Source: Nanobdellati archaeon (GTDB lineage: Archaea > B1Sed10-29 > JAGVWA01). From it: a stretch of DNA of 60,744 nucleotides. This document shows, piece after piece, positions 41,602-48,051 of this stretch. The notes beneath the pieces are model-generated. The model saw only the letters and a list, made by a program, of their open reading frames with translations, ran no database searches and was not told the origin of the DNA. The translations under genes were made by a program, and so were the position numbers. How positions within the stretch are numbered: position 1 is the first letter of the stretch; the number at the start of each line of letters is the position of its first letter. The stretch covers positions 1-60,744 of the forward strand of contig JAGVWA010000007.1 of the NCBI GenBank assembly GCA_018304505.1, written 5' to 3'.

Positions 41602-42057
41602 TTAGATCTTAAGGAATTCCTGTGATGTGCCGTCCTTGTTTATTGAGTATATGACGAATTCGCCTTGTTTTGATCCGGGCATTCCTGGCGAGCCGGATGG
41701 CATTCCCGGCAACGCGATTCCCGCTACGTCTGGTTTTTCAGCCATGAGCTTGTTGATGGCTTCTATCGGCATGTGGCCTTCTATGTAATAGTCGCCGATG
41801 ACCGCGGTGTGACAGCTTCTAAGGTGCGTTGGAATTCCCATTTCATCTTTTATTGGCGTGACGTCAGGCATCTCATTTACACCAACCGAGAACCCTTGCT
41901 GCTCAAGGTACCTTGAGTGTAGGCCGCAGCAGCCGCAGCTTGACGATTTATGTACGGTCACTTTTGTTTTTTCTGCTTGTCCTGTTGGCGTTATTAGCGT
42001 AAATGCAAGCACGCCGATCGCGAGCAGGCCCACAACTGCGAGCATCTTGATTTTCAT
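41602..42057 (-). CDS. DUF411 metal-binding protein
   Basis: A 151-residue protein from the ATG at 42057, with an N-terminal signal helix. S-S-S-C-G-C-C-G-L-H is the DUF411 C-x-C-C motif. R-S-C-H-T-A-V-I-G-D-Y-Y-I-E-G-H-M-P is the family core, and G-M-P-S-G-S-P-G-M appears near the end. DUF411 proteins accompany copper resistance genes. The frame is open upstream to 42462 but that part is an Asn/Arg-rich shadow of neighbouring genes. Confidence 0.88.
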   Translation of the reverse strand: MKIKMLAVVGLLAIGVLAFTLITPTGQAEKTKVTVHKSSSCGCCGLHSRYLEQQGFSVGVNEMPDVTPIKDEMGIPTHLRSCHTAVIGDYYIEGHMPIEAINKLMAEKPDVAGIALPGMPSGSPGMPGSKQGEFVIYSINKDGTSQEFLKI

Positions 42058-42059
42058 TT

Positions 42060-42299
42060 CTAACACCCGCCGACCATGTCTGGCATGTTTTGCAGGCCTG
42101 ATGGCACAGCTTGTGCATTTCCCTGCGCCGCCTGCGGTGTTATTGCGGCACCAGCGGTTGCTGCCCCCGTTGTTTGCGTTGTCAGGCTTAAGGTTCCTGA
42201 TTGCACAGCACTTTGCATGTTTTGCAGTTGCAGCGTTTGCATTCCTGTTACTAGGACCATGATGGCCAGGATGCCGATTATCATTGTTTCTTTTTCCAT
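42060..42299 (-). CDS. Small membrane-anchored protein ending MPDMVGGC
   Basis: A 79-residue protein: one helix (residues ~6-24), then a low-complexity Gln/Thr/Ala ectodomain and a C-terminal N-M-P-D-M-V-G-G-C. The same last eight residues end the 255-residue protein encoded at 42545-43312. The terminal Cys with two Met suggests a metal ligand or a tag. It is three bases upstream of the DUF411 gene. Confidence 0.7.
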   Translation of the reverse strand: MEKETMIIGILAIMVLVTGMQTLQLQNMQSAVQSGTLSLTTQTTGAATAGAAITPQAAQGNAQAVPSGLQNMPDMVGGC

Positions 42300-42320
42300 T
42301 AGTTTCGCCTCTTATGCCAA

Positions 42321-42503
42321 TTAGTTTATTTTTGTCAGTGTTCCGTTTTGTATGTTGTCCACGAGGAGGTTCCATTCTATTGGTTTCAGTTTCACGATGT
42401 TGTCGTCTTCCCCGATTGTTGCCCCATTCGTGTTTGTTATGACTTCTGGGCAGTGGTCGCAATCATCGCACAGTACCACTTTTTTTTCGTTTTGATTTTC
42501 CAT
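42321..42503 (-). CDS. Small cytoplasmic Cys-rich protein
   Basis: A 60-residue protein from the ATG at 42503: V-V-L-C-D-D-C-D-H-C-P-E-V in the first third, then a short alpha/beta stretch. Three Cys and a His in six residues look like a metal (zinc or copper) site. An upstream in-frame start at 42551 is less likely since it would overlap the preceding gene's end. GAGGTG precedes the ATG. Confidence 0.65.
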   Translation of the reverse strand: MENQNEKKVVLCDDCDHCPEVITNTNGATIGEDDNIVKLKPIEWNLLVDNIQNGTLTKIN

Positions 42504-42544
42504 TTTTTTCACCTCTATTTTTTCATTAATATTTTCATTAATGG

Positions 42545-43312
42545 TTAGCATCCCCCGACCATGTCCGGCATGCCGTCCAGGGTGCTTGTTGCCCCTGATG
42601 TTTGGAATTCCGCAGCTATTTCTCGCGGGTCATCTCCGTTTGCCAGCATTAGGAAGGCTATGTCTGCTGTGAACTTTCCTGCTTGCGCTTCTTGGACATA
42701 GCGCTGCGTCATTTGTTTTGGGAAGAACAGCACCTTCCATCTACTGATCTCGCCCATTATTTGCTCGTCTTTCATGTCTGGATGGTTCACTATCAAGTAC
42801 GCGGTCAAGCCGCGGATGGCGTAGCTGTGTTCGCAGCCGCATGCCGGGTCCCCATTGGGGAACACTGCTGTTTTTGCCCCGCAGCAGAATTCGCAGGTCA
42901 TTGTGGGCACTGTCAGTATCTTTATGTAGCGCTCTTTTTGCTCTTCATTCATTTCTATTGGGTTTGCCCCGAGCGTCGGGTCCAGTGCTGAGATTATGCT
43001 TAGGCTTTTTATCGGGTCATCAAACGTCACGTCTAGTTCTGGCCCATAGATTTCAGGAACGCCTTTTGGAATCACCCTTTCTGCCACGCTCGCCAAATCC
43101 AGCGTTCCGGATGCTGGCGCGGTTGCCTGGCCAGTTGCCTGTAAGTTTGCTAGTCCGGGGCTTTTCGTCGTTAGCCCTGTGTTTAAGTTGTTTATCGTGA
43201 CTTGGTTGAACATCAGCAGAATAAGCATTATTGAAAGCAGTCCGATTGTTGCGGTTTCTTTGCGTATTGGAATGCTGACATCGATTGTTTTTTTACTCTT
43301 TGCTCCGGCCAT
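42545..43312 (-). CDS. Membrane-anchored Cys-rich metal-binding protein ending MPDMVGGC
   Basis: A 255-residue protein with one N-terminal membrane helix (residues ~24-42). The ectodomain carries T-C-E-F-C-C-G-A-K, then D-P-A-C-G-C-E-H-S-Y-A-I-R-G-L, a PCYCG-like Cys cluster. A helical segment (L-F-F-P-K-Q-M-T-Q-R-Y) follows. It ends in M-P-D-M-V-G-G-C. It is the first gene of the minus arm, and its start faces the BlaI-type repressor across a 108-bp gap with candidate operators, so it is probably repressor-controlled. Confidence 0.72.
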   Translation of the reverse strand: MAGAKSKKTIDVSIPIRKETATIGLLSIMLILLMFNQVTINNLNTGLTTKSPGLANLQATGQATAPASGTLDLASVAERVIPKGVPEIYGPELDVTFDDPIKSLSIISALDPTLGANPIEMNEEQKERYIKILTVPTMTCEFCCGAKTAVFPNGDPACGCEHSYAIRGLTAYLIVNHPDMKDEQIMGEISRWKVLFFPKQMTQRYVQEAQAGKFTADIAFLMLANGDDPREIAAEFQTSGATSTLDGMPDMVGGC

Positions 43313-43330
43313 CTCACCACACCTCTACTT

Positions 43331-43345
43331 TTACATTATTTGTAA
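43331..43345. promoter_or_regulatory. Candidate BlaI/CopY-type operator (TTACA-N5-TGTAA)
   Basis: TTACATTATTTGTAA is an inverted repeat 19 nt before the minus-strand start at 43312. Its half sites TACA/TGTA are those of BlaI/CopY-type operators, though the spacer is longer than the usual TACA-nn-TGTA. Confidence 0.45.
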
Positions 43346-43367
43346 ACCTTCCGCAATTAAAGTATTT

Positions 43368-43394
43368 AAAGCTTTGCTTTGACAGTAAAGCTTT
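43368..43394. promoter_or_regulatory. Paired AAAGCTTT palindromes overlapping the blaI-like promoter
   Basis: AAAGCTTT occurs at 43368-43375 and again at 43387-43394, 19 bp apart. The second runs into the TATA-like TTTTATACT that lies about 21-29 nt before the repressor ATG at 43421. Positioned to block both divergent promoters. Confidence 0.45.
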
Positions 43395-43420
43395 TATACT
43401 ATAGCGTACACAAAATTATC

Positions 43421-43783
43421 ATGGAACTGTCAAAGCTCGACATGGGCAAGCAAGGAATTAATTCACTAGTCAGCGACCTGGAGTCAGGCATACTTGACGA
43501 GCTTTGGGAAAGACAAAACGCGATCGCCCGTGAAGTTTATAACGAATTAAAAGACGTGCACAATGTCTCATATACAACGGTTGTAGTTACGCTCGATAGG
43601 CTGTACGACAAGGGCCTTGTAGACAGAAAAACCGAGATGTGCCGCGGCGGGCAAAGGTACATTTACTCTCCAAAGCACTCAAGACAAGACCTTGGAAACA
43701 TGGTGGCAGACAGGTTCCTGTCATACCTAAAAACCACGTTTGGGGAGGCCTCAACTTCACACCTGAGGAAAAAACTAAAGTGA
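43421..43783 (+). CDS. BlaI/MecI/CopY-family transcriptional repressor
   Basis: A 120-residue protein from the ATG at 43421. The winged helix shows A-R-E-V-Y-N-E-L, then S-Y-T-T-V-V-V-T-L-D-R-L-Y-D-K-G-L-V-D-R-K, the family recognition helix and wing. A short C-terminal dimerisation helix follows. Members repress beta-lactam or copper genes and are inactivated by cleavage by a partner membrane protease or by metal. A putative partner protease gene follows with a 4-nt overlap. TATA is 21-29 nt upstream. Confidence 0.9.
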   Translation: MELSKLDMGKQGINSLVSDLESGILDELWERQNAIAREVYNELKDVHNVSYTTVVVTLDRLYDKGLVDRKTEMCRGGQRYIYSPKHSRQDLGNMVADRFLSYLKTTFGEASTSHLRKKLK

Positions 43784-44517
43784 ATATGATGCTTATGTTT
43801 GAGACACCGGCATGCCTGCAAAGCTGCATCTACGCGACAATCATGTCCCCGCTGTTCCTGTTTTCAGGGGGCGTTTTAATAATCATGCTGCTTTCGTACT
43901 ATTTTTTCCAGCACAGGTTGTCGCAAAAAGCAAAGCTGCAAATCAAGGTACTCTCAATATCGCTAACCGCAATACTCATTGTCGGCGTAACAGCGTACCT
44001 CTCGAATATGGGCCATATACCTGGCCTGCTGAATATGGAGCTGTTCGCGGGTGCGGCAGCGTATGTGTTGTCCTATTTGCTGGCCCCTGTTATAATGGGC
44101 CTGTCGCTGAAAAAACAACCAACAAGCAAGGCCATACAGAAATTTGCCGATGCAGAGTCAAAACGCCTGGGCATCATGACACCGAAACTTGTTGCTTACA
44201 AAGACGACAAGCCTGCGGCGTTCATGGTTTCAGGGCTGAAAAAAACAATGTACCTGTCTTCAGGCCTCATTTCCAGGCTGACAAAAGCAGAAACAGAAAA
44301 CGTTGTCCTGCATGAGCTCTACCACATCAGGCATGGCGGGTTTAACTTCAAGCGCTTATTCATGGCGATCAAGTCATTCACCGTAATCGGTTTCCTTGTA
44401 CCCGTGCCGCTGGAAGAATTTGACGAGATAGAAGAGGCAAAGCTTGACAAGATAATGCTAAAGCAGGGCATTGACATGGACACGGTCAGGGAAAAACTCT
44501 GGGGGAAGGCACAGTGA
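43780..44517 (+). CDS. BlaR1/M56-like membrane metalloprotease
   Basis: About 245 residues from the GTG at 43780, which overlaps the repressor stop (GTGA), with GAGG 11 nt upstream; ATG 43786 is an alternative. Three or four membrane helices precede a cytoplasmic zinc motif H178-E-L-Y-H182 in V-L-H-E-L-Y-H-I-R-H-G-G. P-A-A-F-M-V-S-G and Y-L-S-S-G-L-I-S-R-L are shared with M56/M48 proteases. There is no penicillin-binding sensor domain, so the signal is likely not a beta-lactam; a short Cys-containing N-terminus (T-P-A-C-L-Q-S-C) may sense metal (inference). Confidence 0.85.
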   Translation: MNMMLMFETPACLQSCIYATIMSPLFLFSGGVLIIMLLSYYFFQHRLSQKAKLQIKVLSISLTAILIVGVTAYLSNMGHIPGLLNMELFAGAAAYVLSYLLAPVIMGLSLKKQPTSKAIQKFADAESKRLGIMTPKLVAYKDDKPAAFMVSGLKKTMYLSSGLISRLTKAETENVVLHELYHIRHGGFNFKRLFMAIKSFTVIGFLVPVPLEEFDEIEEAKLDKIMLKQGIDMDTVREKLWGKAQ

Positions 44518-45029
44518 AAAAGATGTTAGCCGCACTGGCAATTCTTGTAATTTCACTTTTGATTTTTCCGCTAGTCGTGGCGCACGAAAACGACACCCTT
44601 GAAGAAGCGGAGCACATCATCGCGTCTCAAGTTACGTGTGATCAGTTGACGCAGGACCAGCTGGAAATTATCGGGGACTACTACATGGAACAGTTCCACC
44701 CCGGAGAGGCGCACGTTGCTATGGATAAAATCATGGGCGGTGAAGGCTCTCCAACCCTGCGGCAGGCCCACATCAACATGGCAGTGCGGTTCTACTGCAA
44801 CCAAGGCGCGTTCTATCCTGGAGGGGGCATGGGCTTTGGCGGCGTGATGGACGGCATTGGAGGCATGATGGGAATGATGGGCATGCCCGGCATGTACTAC
44901 TATCAAGGGGGTTACCAAACCAGGTTTTCTTGGACAGCGCTAATCATAAACATATTAGTAATTCTTATATTAGTGCTCGGCGTATTATGGCTTGCAAAGC
45001 AGGGCTTCAAGAACCTGAAGAAAAAATAA
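44514..45029 (+). CDS. Secreted Met/Gly-rich protein with C-terminal anchor
   Basis: A 171-residue protein starting at a GTG that overlaps the protease stop. It has an N-terminal signal peptide, then a helical domain with two Cys and H-P-G-E-A-H, and a Met/Gly-rich loop (M-G-M-M-G-M-P-G-M). One membrane helix and a K-rich end follow. Methionine clusters are typical Cu(I) ligands in periplasmic copper proteins. It belongs to the same operon as the repressor/protease pair. Confidence 0.72.
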   Translation: MKKMLAALAILVISLLIFPLVVAHENDTLEEAEHIIASQVTCDQLTQDQLEIIGDYYMEQFHPGEAHVAMDKIMGGEGSPTLRQAHINMAVRFYCNQGAFYPGGGMGFGGVMDGIGGMMGMMGMPGMYYYQGGYQTRFSWTALIINILVILILVLGVLWLAKQGFKNLKKK

Positions 45030-45077
45030 GGAACGGGTTAAGAAAAGTTTGATTAAGAAAATAGATAGTGCTGCAAA

Positions 45078-46073
45078 ATGTTATCTGAAGCTGAAATGAA
45101 AATCAGGACATACTTAGTAATTCTCGCCTTCATTTTATTTTCAATTTTTATTATTGGCACGTTCTGGATCTCCACAATGCCAACTGAAACTGTAACCTAT
45201 GCATTATCCTACGCAGCGGGCTTGTCAATGATATTCCTCCCATGCACGCTTCCCCTTGCGTTTATTATCGTGCCTTTGAGCATGGGTAACGGGTATAGAA
45301 AGGGCTTCCTGATGGCGTTGCTTTTCGGGCTAGGCTTGATAGTAACAATAACGCTTTACGCTATCGTGATTGGAACGCTTGGGCAAGTACTGGGCTTGGA
45401 TCGGGCTACACAATTCATGTGGCTCATTGCAGGCTCTGCAGCACTCTTGTTCGGCTTGTCAGAAGTCAAGCTAATAAAACTCAGGATTCCAGGATATGGG
45501 GGCGCTGCACCGCAGTTCATTCAAAAACAGGGGGACTACCTTAAGGCATTTTTCATGGGTTTGTTCCTAGGCAATGCAGGAGTGGGTTGCCCCAACCCTG
45601 CGTTTTATGTTCTCTTAACTTACATTGCATCAGTAGGAAACGTCGGGACATCGCTTGGCCTTGGTTTCATTCATGGGCTTGGCAGGGCAACACCGCTGAT
45701 CTTCCTCTCGATTCTTGGCATACTCGGCGTTAACGCAGTCCAGAGCATCAGCGCGCGAAGAATACAGTTCGAGCGCATCATCGGCTGGAGCCTCATCATC
45801 ATAGGCGCATTCATATTAATTAACGGCTTGCCAAGCGGCCATCAATGGTACGAAGAAAACGTTGTACATGTCGGCTGGAATGATTGGATAGCAAGCACAG
45901 GTCTTGTTGCAGAGATACCAGAAGAAGAGCATGGGCACGAAGACACGTTTTTCCTAATGCCGTACTATACATACATTCTTATTATTTTGATTCTAATACC
46001 AGTAATAGTCAATTACTACAAGAGCAAGAAAACACCCTCATCAGCAAAACGGAAAAAATCAGGGGGCATGTAG
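45078..46073 (+). CDS. CcdA/DsbD-like transmembrane thiol transporter
   Basis: A 331-residue protein with eight to nine hydrophobic segments. Helix Cys motifs F-L-P-C-T-L-P-L and V-G-C-P-N-P-A-F are those of CcdA/DsbD, which carry reducing equivalents across the membrane. A His/Glu-rich loop (P-E-E-E-H-G-H-E-D) precedes the last helix and may bind metal. The neighbouring small CGHC protein, one base downstream, is the natural electron donor. It probably keeps envelope Cys proteins reduced. Confidence 0.85.
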   Translation: MLSEAEMKIRTYLVILAFILFSIFIIGTFWISTMPTETVTYALSYAAGLSMIFLPCTLPLAFIIVPLSMGNGYRKGFLMALLFGLGLIVTITLYAIVIGTLGQVLGLDRATQFMWLIAGSAALLFGLSEVKLIKLRIPGYGGAAPQFIQKQGDYLKAFFMGLFLGNAGVGCPNPAFYVLLTYIASVGNVGTSLGLGFIHGLGRATPLIFLSILGILGVNAVQSISARRIQFERIIGWSLIIIGAFILINGLPSGHQWYEENVVHVGWNDWIASTGLVAEIPEEEHGHEDTFFLMPYYTYILIILILIPVIVNYYKSKKTPSSAKRKKSGGM

Positions 46074-46074
46074 C

Positions 46075-46326
46075 ATGGTCGGCAATACAATACTAATAAT
46101 AAAAACACCCGGCTGTGGACACTGCGAAGAGGTCATGGAAATAATTGACAAAAAAATCAAGCCCGACTTCCCTGACCTGGATGTAGAAGTGATAGACGTG
46201 ACGCAGAAACCAGAGTACTTGCAGAAGTATCCTGTGATGAGCGCTCCGGGCATAGTGATTAACGGCAAGCTGGAGTTTCAGGGCGTCGCAACAGAACAAC
46301 AAATAAGATCTAAACTTAAAGAATAA
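46075..46326 (+). CDS. Thioredoxin/glutaredoxin-like protein
   Basis: An 83-residue protein with redox motif C14-G-H-C17 (T-P-G-C-G-H-C), then V-I-D-V-T, and the cis-proline region M-S-A-P-G-I-V-I-N-G. This is a minimal thioredoxin fold. It probably transfers electrons to the CcdA-like membrane protein one base upstream and may be reduced by the TrxR-family flavoprotein at 38338-39261. Confidence 0.85.
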   Translation: MVGNTILIIKTPGCGHCEEVMEIIDKKIKPDFPDLDVEVIDVTQKPEYLQKYPVMSAPGIVINGKLEFQGVATEQQIRSKLKE

Positions 46327-46337
46327 AGTGTGATAAA

Positions 46338-46478
46338 ATGGCAACGGATCCAGTGTGCGGAATGGAATGTGATGAGAAGAAAGCAGACTCAGCTGAGTAC
46401 AAGGGCAAGAAGTACTATTTCTGCAGTGCGAGCTGCAAGTGGGCTTTCGAGTCAAATCCAAAGCAATTTGCGGAATAA
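46338..46478 (+). CDS. YHS-domain small protein
   Basis: A 46-residue protein: D-P-V-C-G-M-E-C at residues 4-11 and Y-Y-F-C-S-A-S-C-K at 26-34 form the YHS metal site (Cys7, Cys11, Cys29, Cys33). YHS domains bind copper or other soft metals and occur in copper ATPase loci. It is too short for usual gene-size cut-offs. It has the same strand and spacing as its neighbours, so it is part of the operon. Confidence 0.85.
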   Translation: MATDPVCGMECDEKKADSAEYKGKKYYFCSASCKWAFESNPKQFAE

Positions 46479-46504
46479 AGAAAATTTCATGGGTGATAAA
46501 AGAG

Positions 46505-46894
46505 ATGGATTTAGGGGACTTTGCGTACGTTGTCGAGACGGACAAAGGCTTTGATGAGGCAGCTGTGTCAGTGCTTAAAAGCGCTGAACAGAAAGGATGG
46601 AGCGTGTTCCAAATCTATGATTTGAAAGAAAGGCTCGCTGCAAAAGGATTTAAACAAGAACCGTTAAAAATAATTGAAATCTGCTCAGCGAAACACGCAA
46701 ACAATTTTTTAAACAAGAACAAGCTAATATCATTATGCATACCGTGCAAAATAAACGTCATTCAAGAAAATGGAAAAGTAAGAATAATTGGAATGAAACC
46801 AAGCCTTCTAGCACGGTTTTTTCCAGAGGTTTCTGAAGAAGAAACCATGGAAGCTGAACGGGACATAAAAGATATTGTTGACAATGCAAGATGA
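46505..46894 (+). CDS. DUF302 family protein
   Basis: A 129-residue protein from the ATG at 46505 (GTG 46493 possible): Y-V-V-E-T-D-K-G-F-D-E-A start, then V-F-Q-I-Y-D-L-K, I-I-E-I-C-S-A-K-H-A and L-C-I-P-C-K-I-N-V. This matches DUF302, whose members occur in metal resistance clusters and are of uncertain function. The C-x-x-C in L-C-I-P-C could bind metal. It overlaps the next gene by four bases. Confidence 0.82.
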   Translation: MDLGDFAYVVETDKGFDEAAVSVLKSAEQKGWSVFQIYDLKERLAAKGFKQEPLKIIEICSAKHANNFLNKNKLISLCIPCKINVIQENGKVRIIGMKPSLLARFFPEVSEEETMEAERDIKDIVDNAR

Positions 46895-47454
46895 AGTTCA
46901 TGAAACATGGCAAAAATAAAAATTTAATTGGGCCTGTAGGGCGAATCAGCGCCATAGCCACAGTGCTGCGCCGCAGGGCTTACTTACTGGTGTCTTTCAC
47001 CGCGTCTGCAACGTTCTTGTTGTTATTTATGTACTTCCCAGATATTGTGACAGTGATCAGCGGTTCGTCATTACTTGCACAGAACGCGGTGTCATTAAGC
47101 GTTTTTTCAACGCCATGGTGGGGTTATGGGCTGACGATTTTGCTGGCGCTTCTCCTGGGATTGCTTTTCAGCCTTCAGGTTTACGTTTTTAGAAACTTAA
47201 AAGCAAGACCTGTTACTGAGGCAGGTGCTGGTTTTTTGGCGGGCGTGTCAGGAATCGGCGCGACCATTTTCGGGAGCGCAACCTGTGTAGCGTGCCTGTC
47301 AGCACTGCTGGCGTTTGTAGGCCCAGGAACCATCGTGTTCTTTATTGGGTACAGGTGGCACATAATGGCGCTCAGTGTTGGAGTGACACTGGCGTCTTTA
47401 TATTTAGTAGCAAACAGAATTCAAGGCAATTGTGAAGATTGCAAGATAAGGTAG
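46891..47454 (+). CDS. Four-helix membrane protein with Cys pairs
   Basis: A 187-residue protein coupled to DUF302 by ATGA. Four hydrophobic segments; the third contains A-T-C-V-A-C-L-S-A-L-L, a C-x-x-C within the membrane. The C-terminus has N-C-E-D-C-K. The pattern resembles thiol-containing metal transporters or redox proteins, and no family is certain. Confidence 0.7.
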   Translation: MKFMKHGKNKNLIGPVGRISAIATVLRRRAYLLVSFTASATFLLLFMYFPDIVTVISGSSLLAQNAVSLSVFSTPWWGYGLTILLALLLGLLFSLQVYVFRNLKARPVTEAGAGFLAGVSGIGATIFGSATCVACLSALLAFVGPGTIVFFIGYRWHIMALSVGVTLASLYLVANRIQGNCEDCKIR

Positions 47455-47485
47455 GAGTGCAAGATAAGGTAGGAGATGAAATTAC

Positions 47486-47989
47486 ATGGTGCAGTATATC
47501 GAATCTGGAAAAAAGAAACAAGAGAAGTCAAACAAGCTGATTTATGCGTTAATCATTGGAGCAGTGGTGCTCATAGGTGCGCTAGCGTATGGTAGCGATA
47601 ATTCAGGAAAGCAATCATTGGCAGATGCAGATCTTCCATCTGGAGAGGTGCATTGGCACGCAACGCTTTCGATAAATCTTTGTGGGCAAGAGCAGCCGCT
47701 GCCAGTAACACCAATAAAAAGCCACTTGCTTCACACGCATGAAGATCGACTGATTCACGTTGAGGGAGTAATACCAGACCCAGAATCAATAATGCTTGGG
47801 AGGTACATGAACTACGCGCTAGGGCTAGAGTTGACAAACACGTCAGTCATGGGATACCGCAATGAAATTGAATCGTGTAATGACGGAAAGGACAATACGC
47901 TGGCAGTGTTGGTAGATGGCACGCCAATCCAAGACCACATGAACCATGTAATAAGAGACGGCCAGAAAATAAGGATACTTTACGAGTGA
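47486..47989 (+). CDS. Membrane-anchored His-rich protein
   Basis: A 167-residue protein: N-terminal helix at residues ~18-38, then an ectodomain with V-H-W-H-A-T-L-S-I-N-L-C, L-L-H-T-H-E-D-R-L-I-H-V-E-G, D-H-M-N-H and R-I-L-Y-E. Repeated H-x-H motifs point to Cu/Zn binding. The beta-rich ectodomain is a recurrent type in archaeal metal loci, but I cannot name the family. GGAGATG lies before the start. Confidence 0.72.
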   Translation: MVQYIESGKKKQEKSNKLIYALIIGAVVLIGALAYGSDNSGKQSLADADLPSGEVHWHATLSINLCGQEQPLPVTPIKSHLLHTHEDRLIHVEGVIPDPESIMLGRYMNYALGLELTNTSVMGYRNEIESCNDGKDNTLAVLVDGTPIQDHMNHVIRDGQKIRILYE

Positions 47990-48021
47990 GATAAGTTCTA
48001 CCAATTTCTGGCTTAGGTAGG

Positions 48022-48029
48022 TTTTAAAT
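48022..48029 (+). promoter_or_regulatory. TATA-like box of the copB-like gene
   Basis: TTTTAAAT lies 23-30 nt before the ATG at 48052, consistent with a separate, leaderless transcript for the ATPase. Confidence 0.4.
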
Positions 48030-48051
48030 CCCTCGATGTGTTCGCATACTT

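Noticed and set aside
42058-42462. N-terminal extension of the DUF411 frame
   Set aside because: Asn/Arg/His-rich shadow of two neighbouring genes in other frames; the true signal helix starts at 42057.
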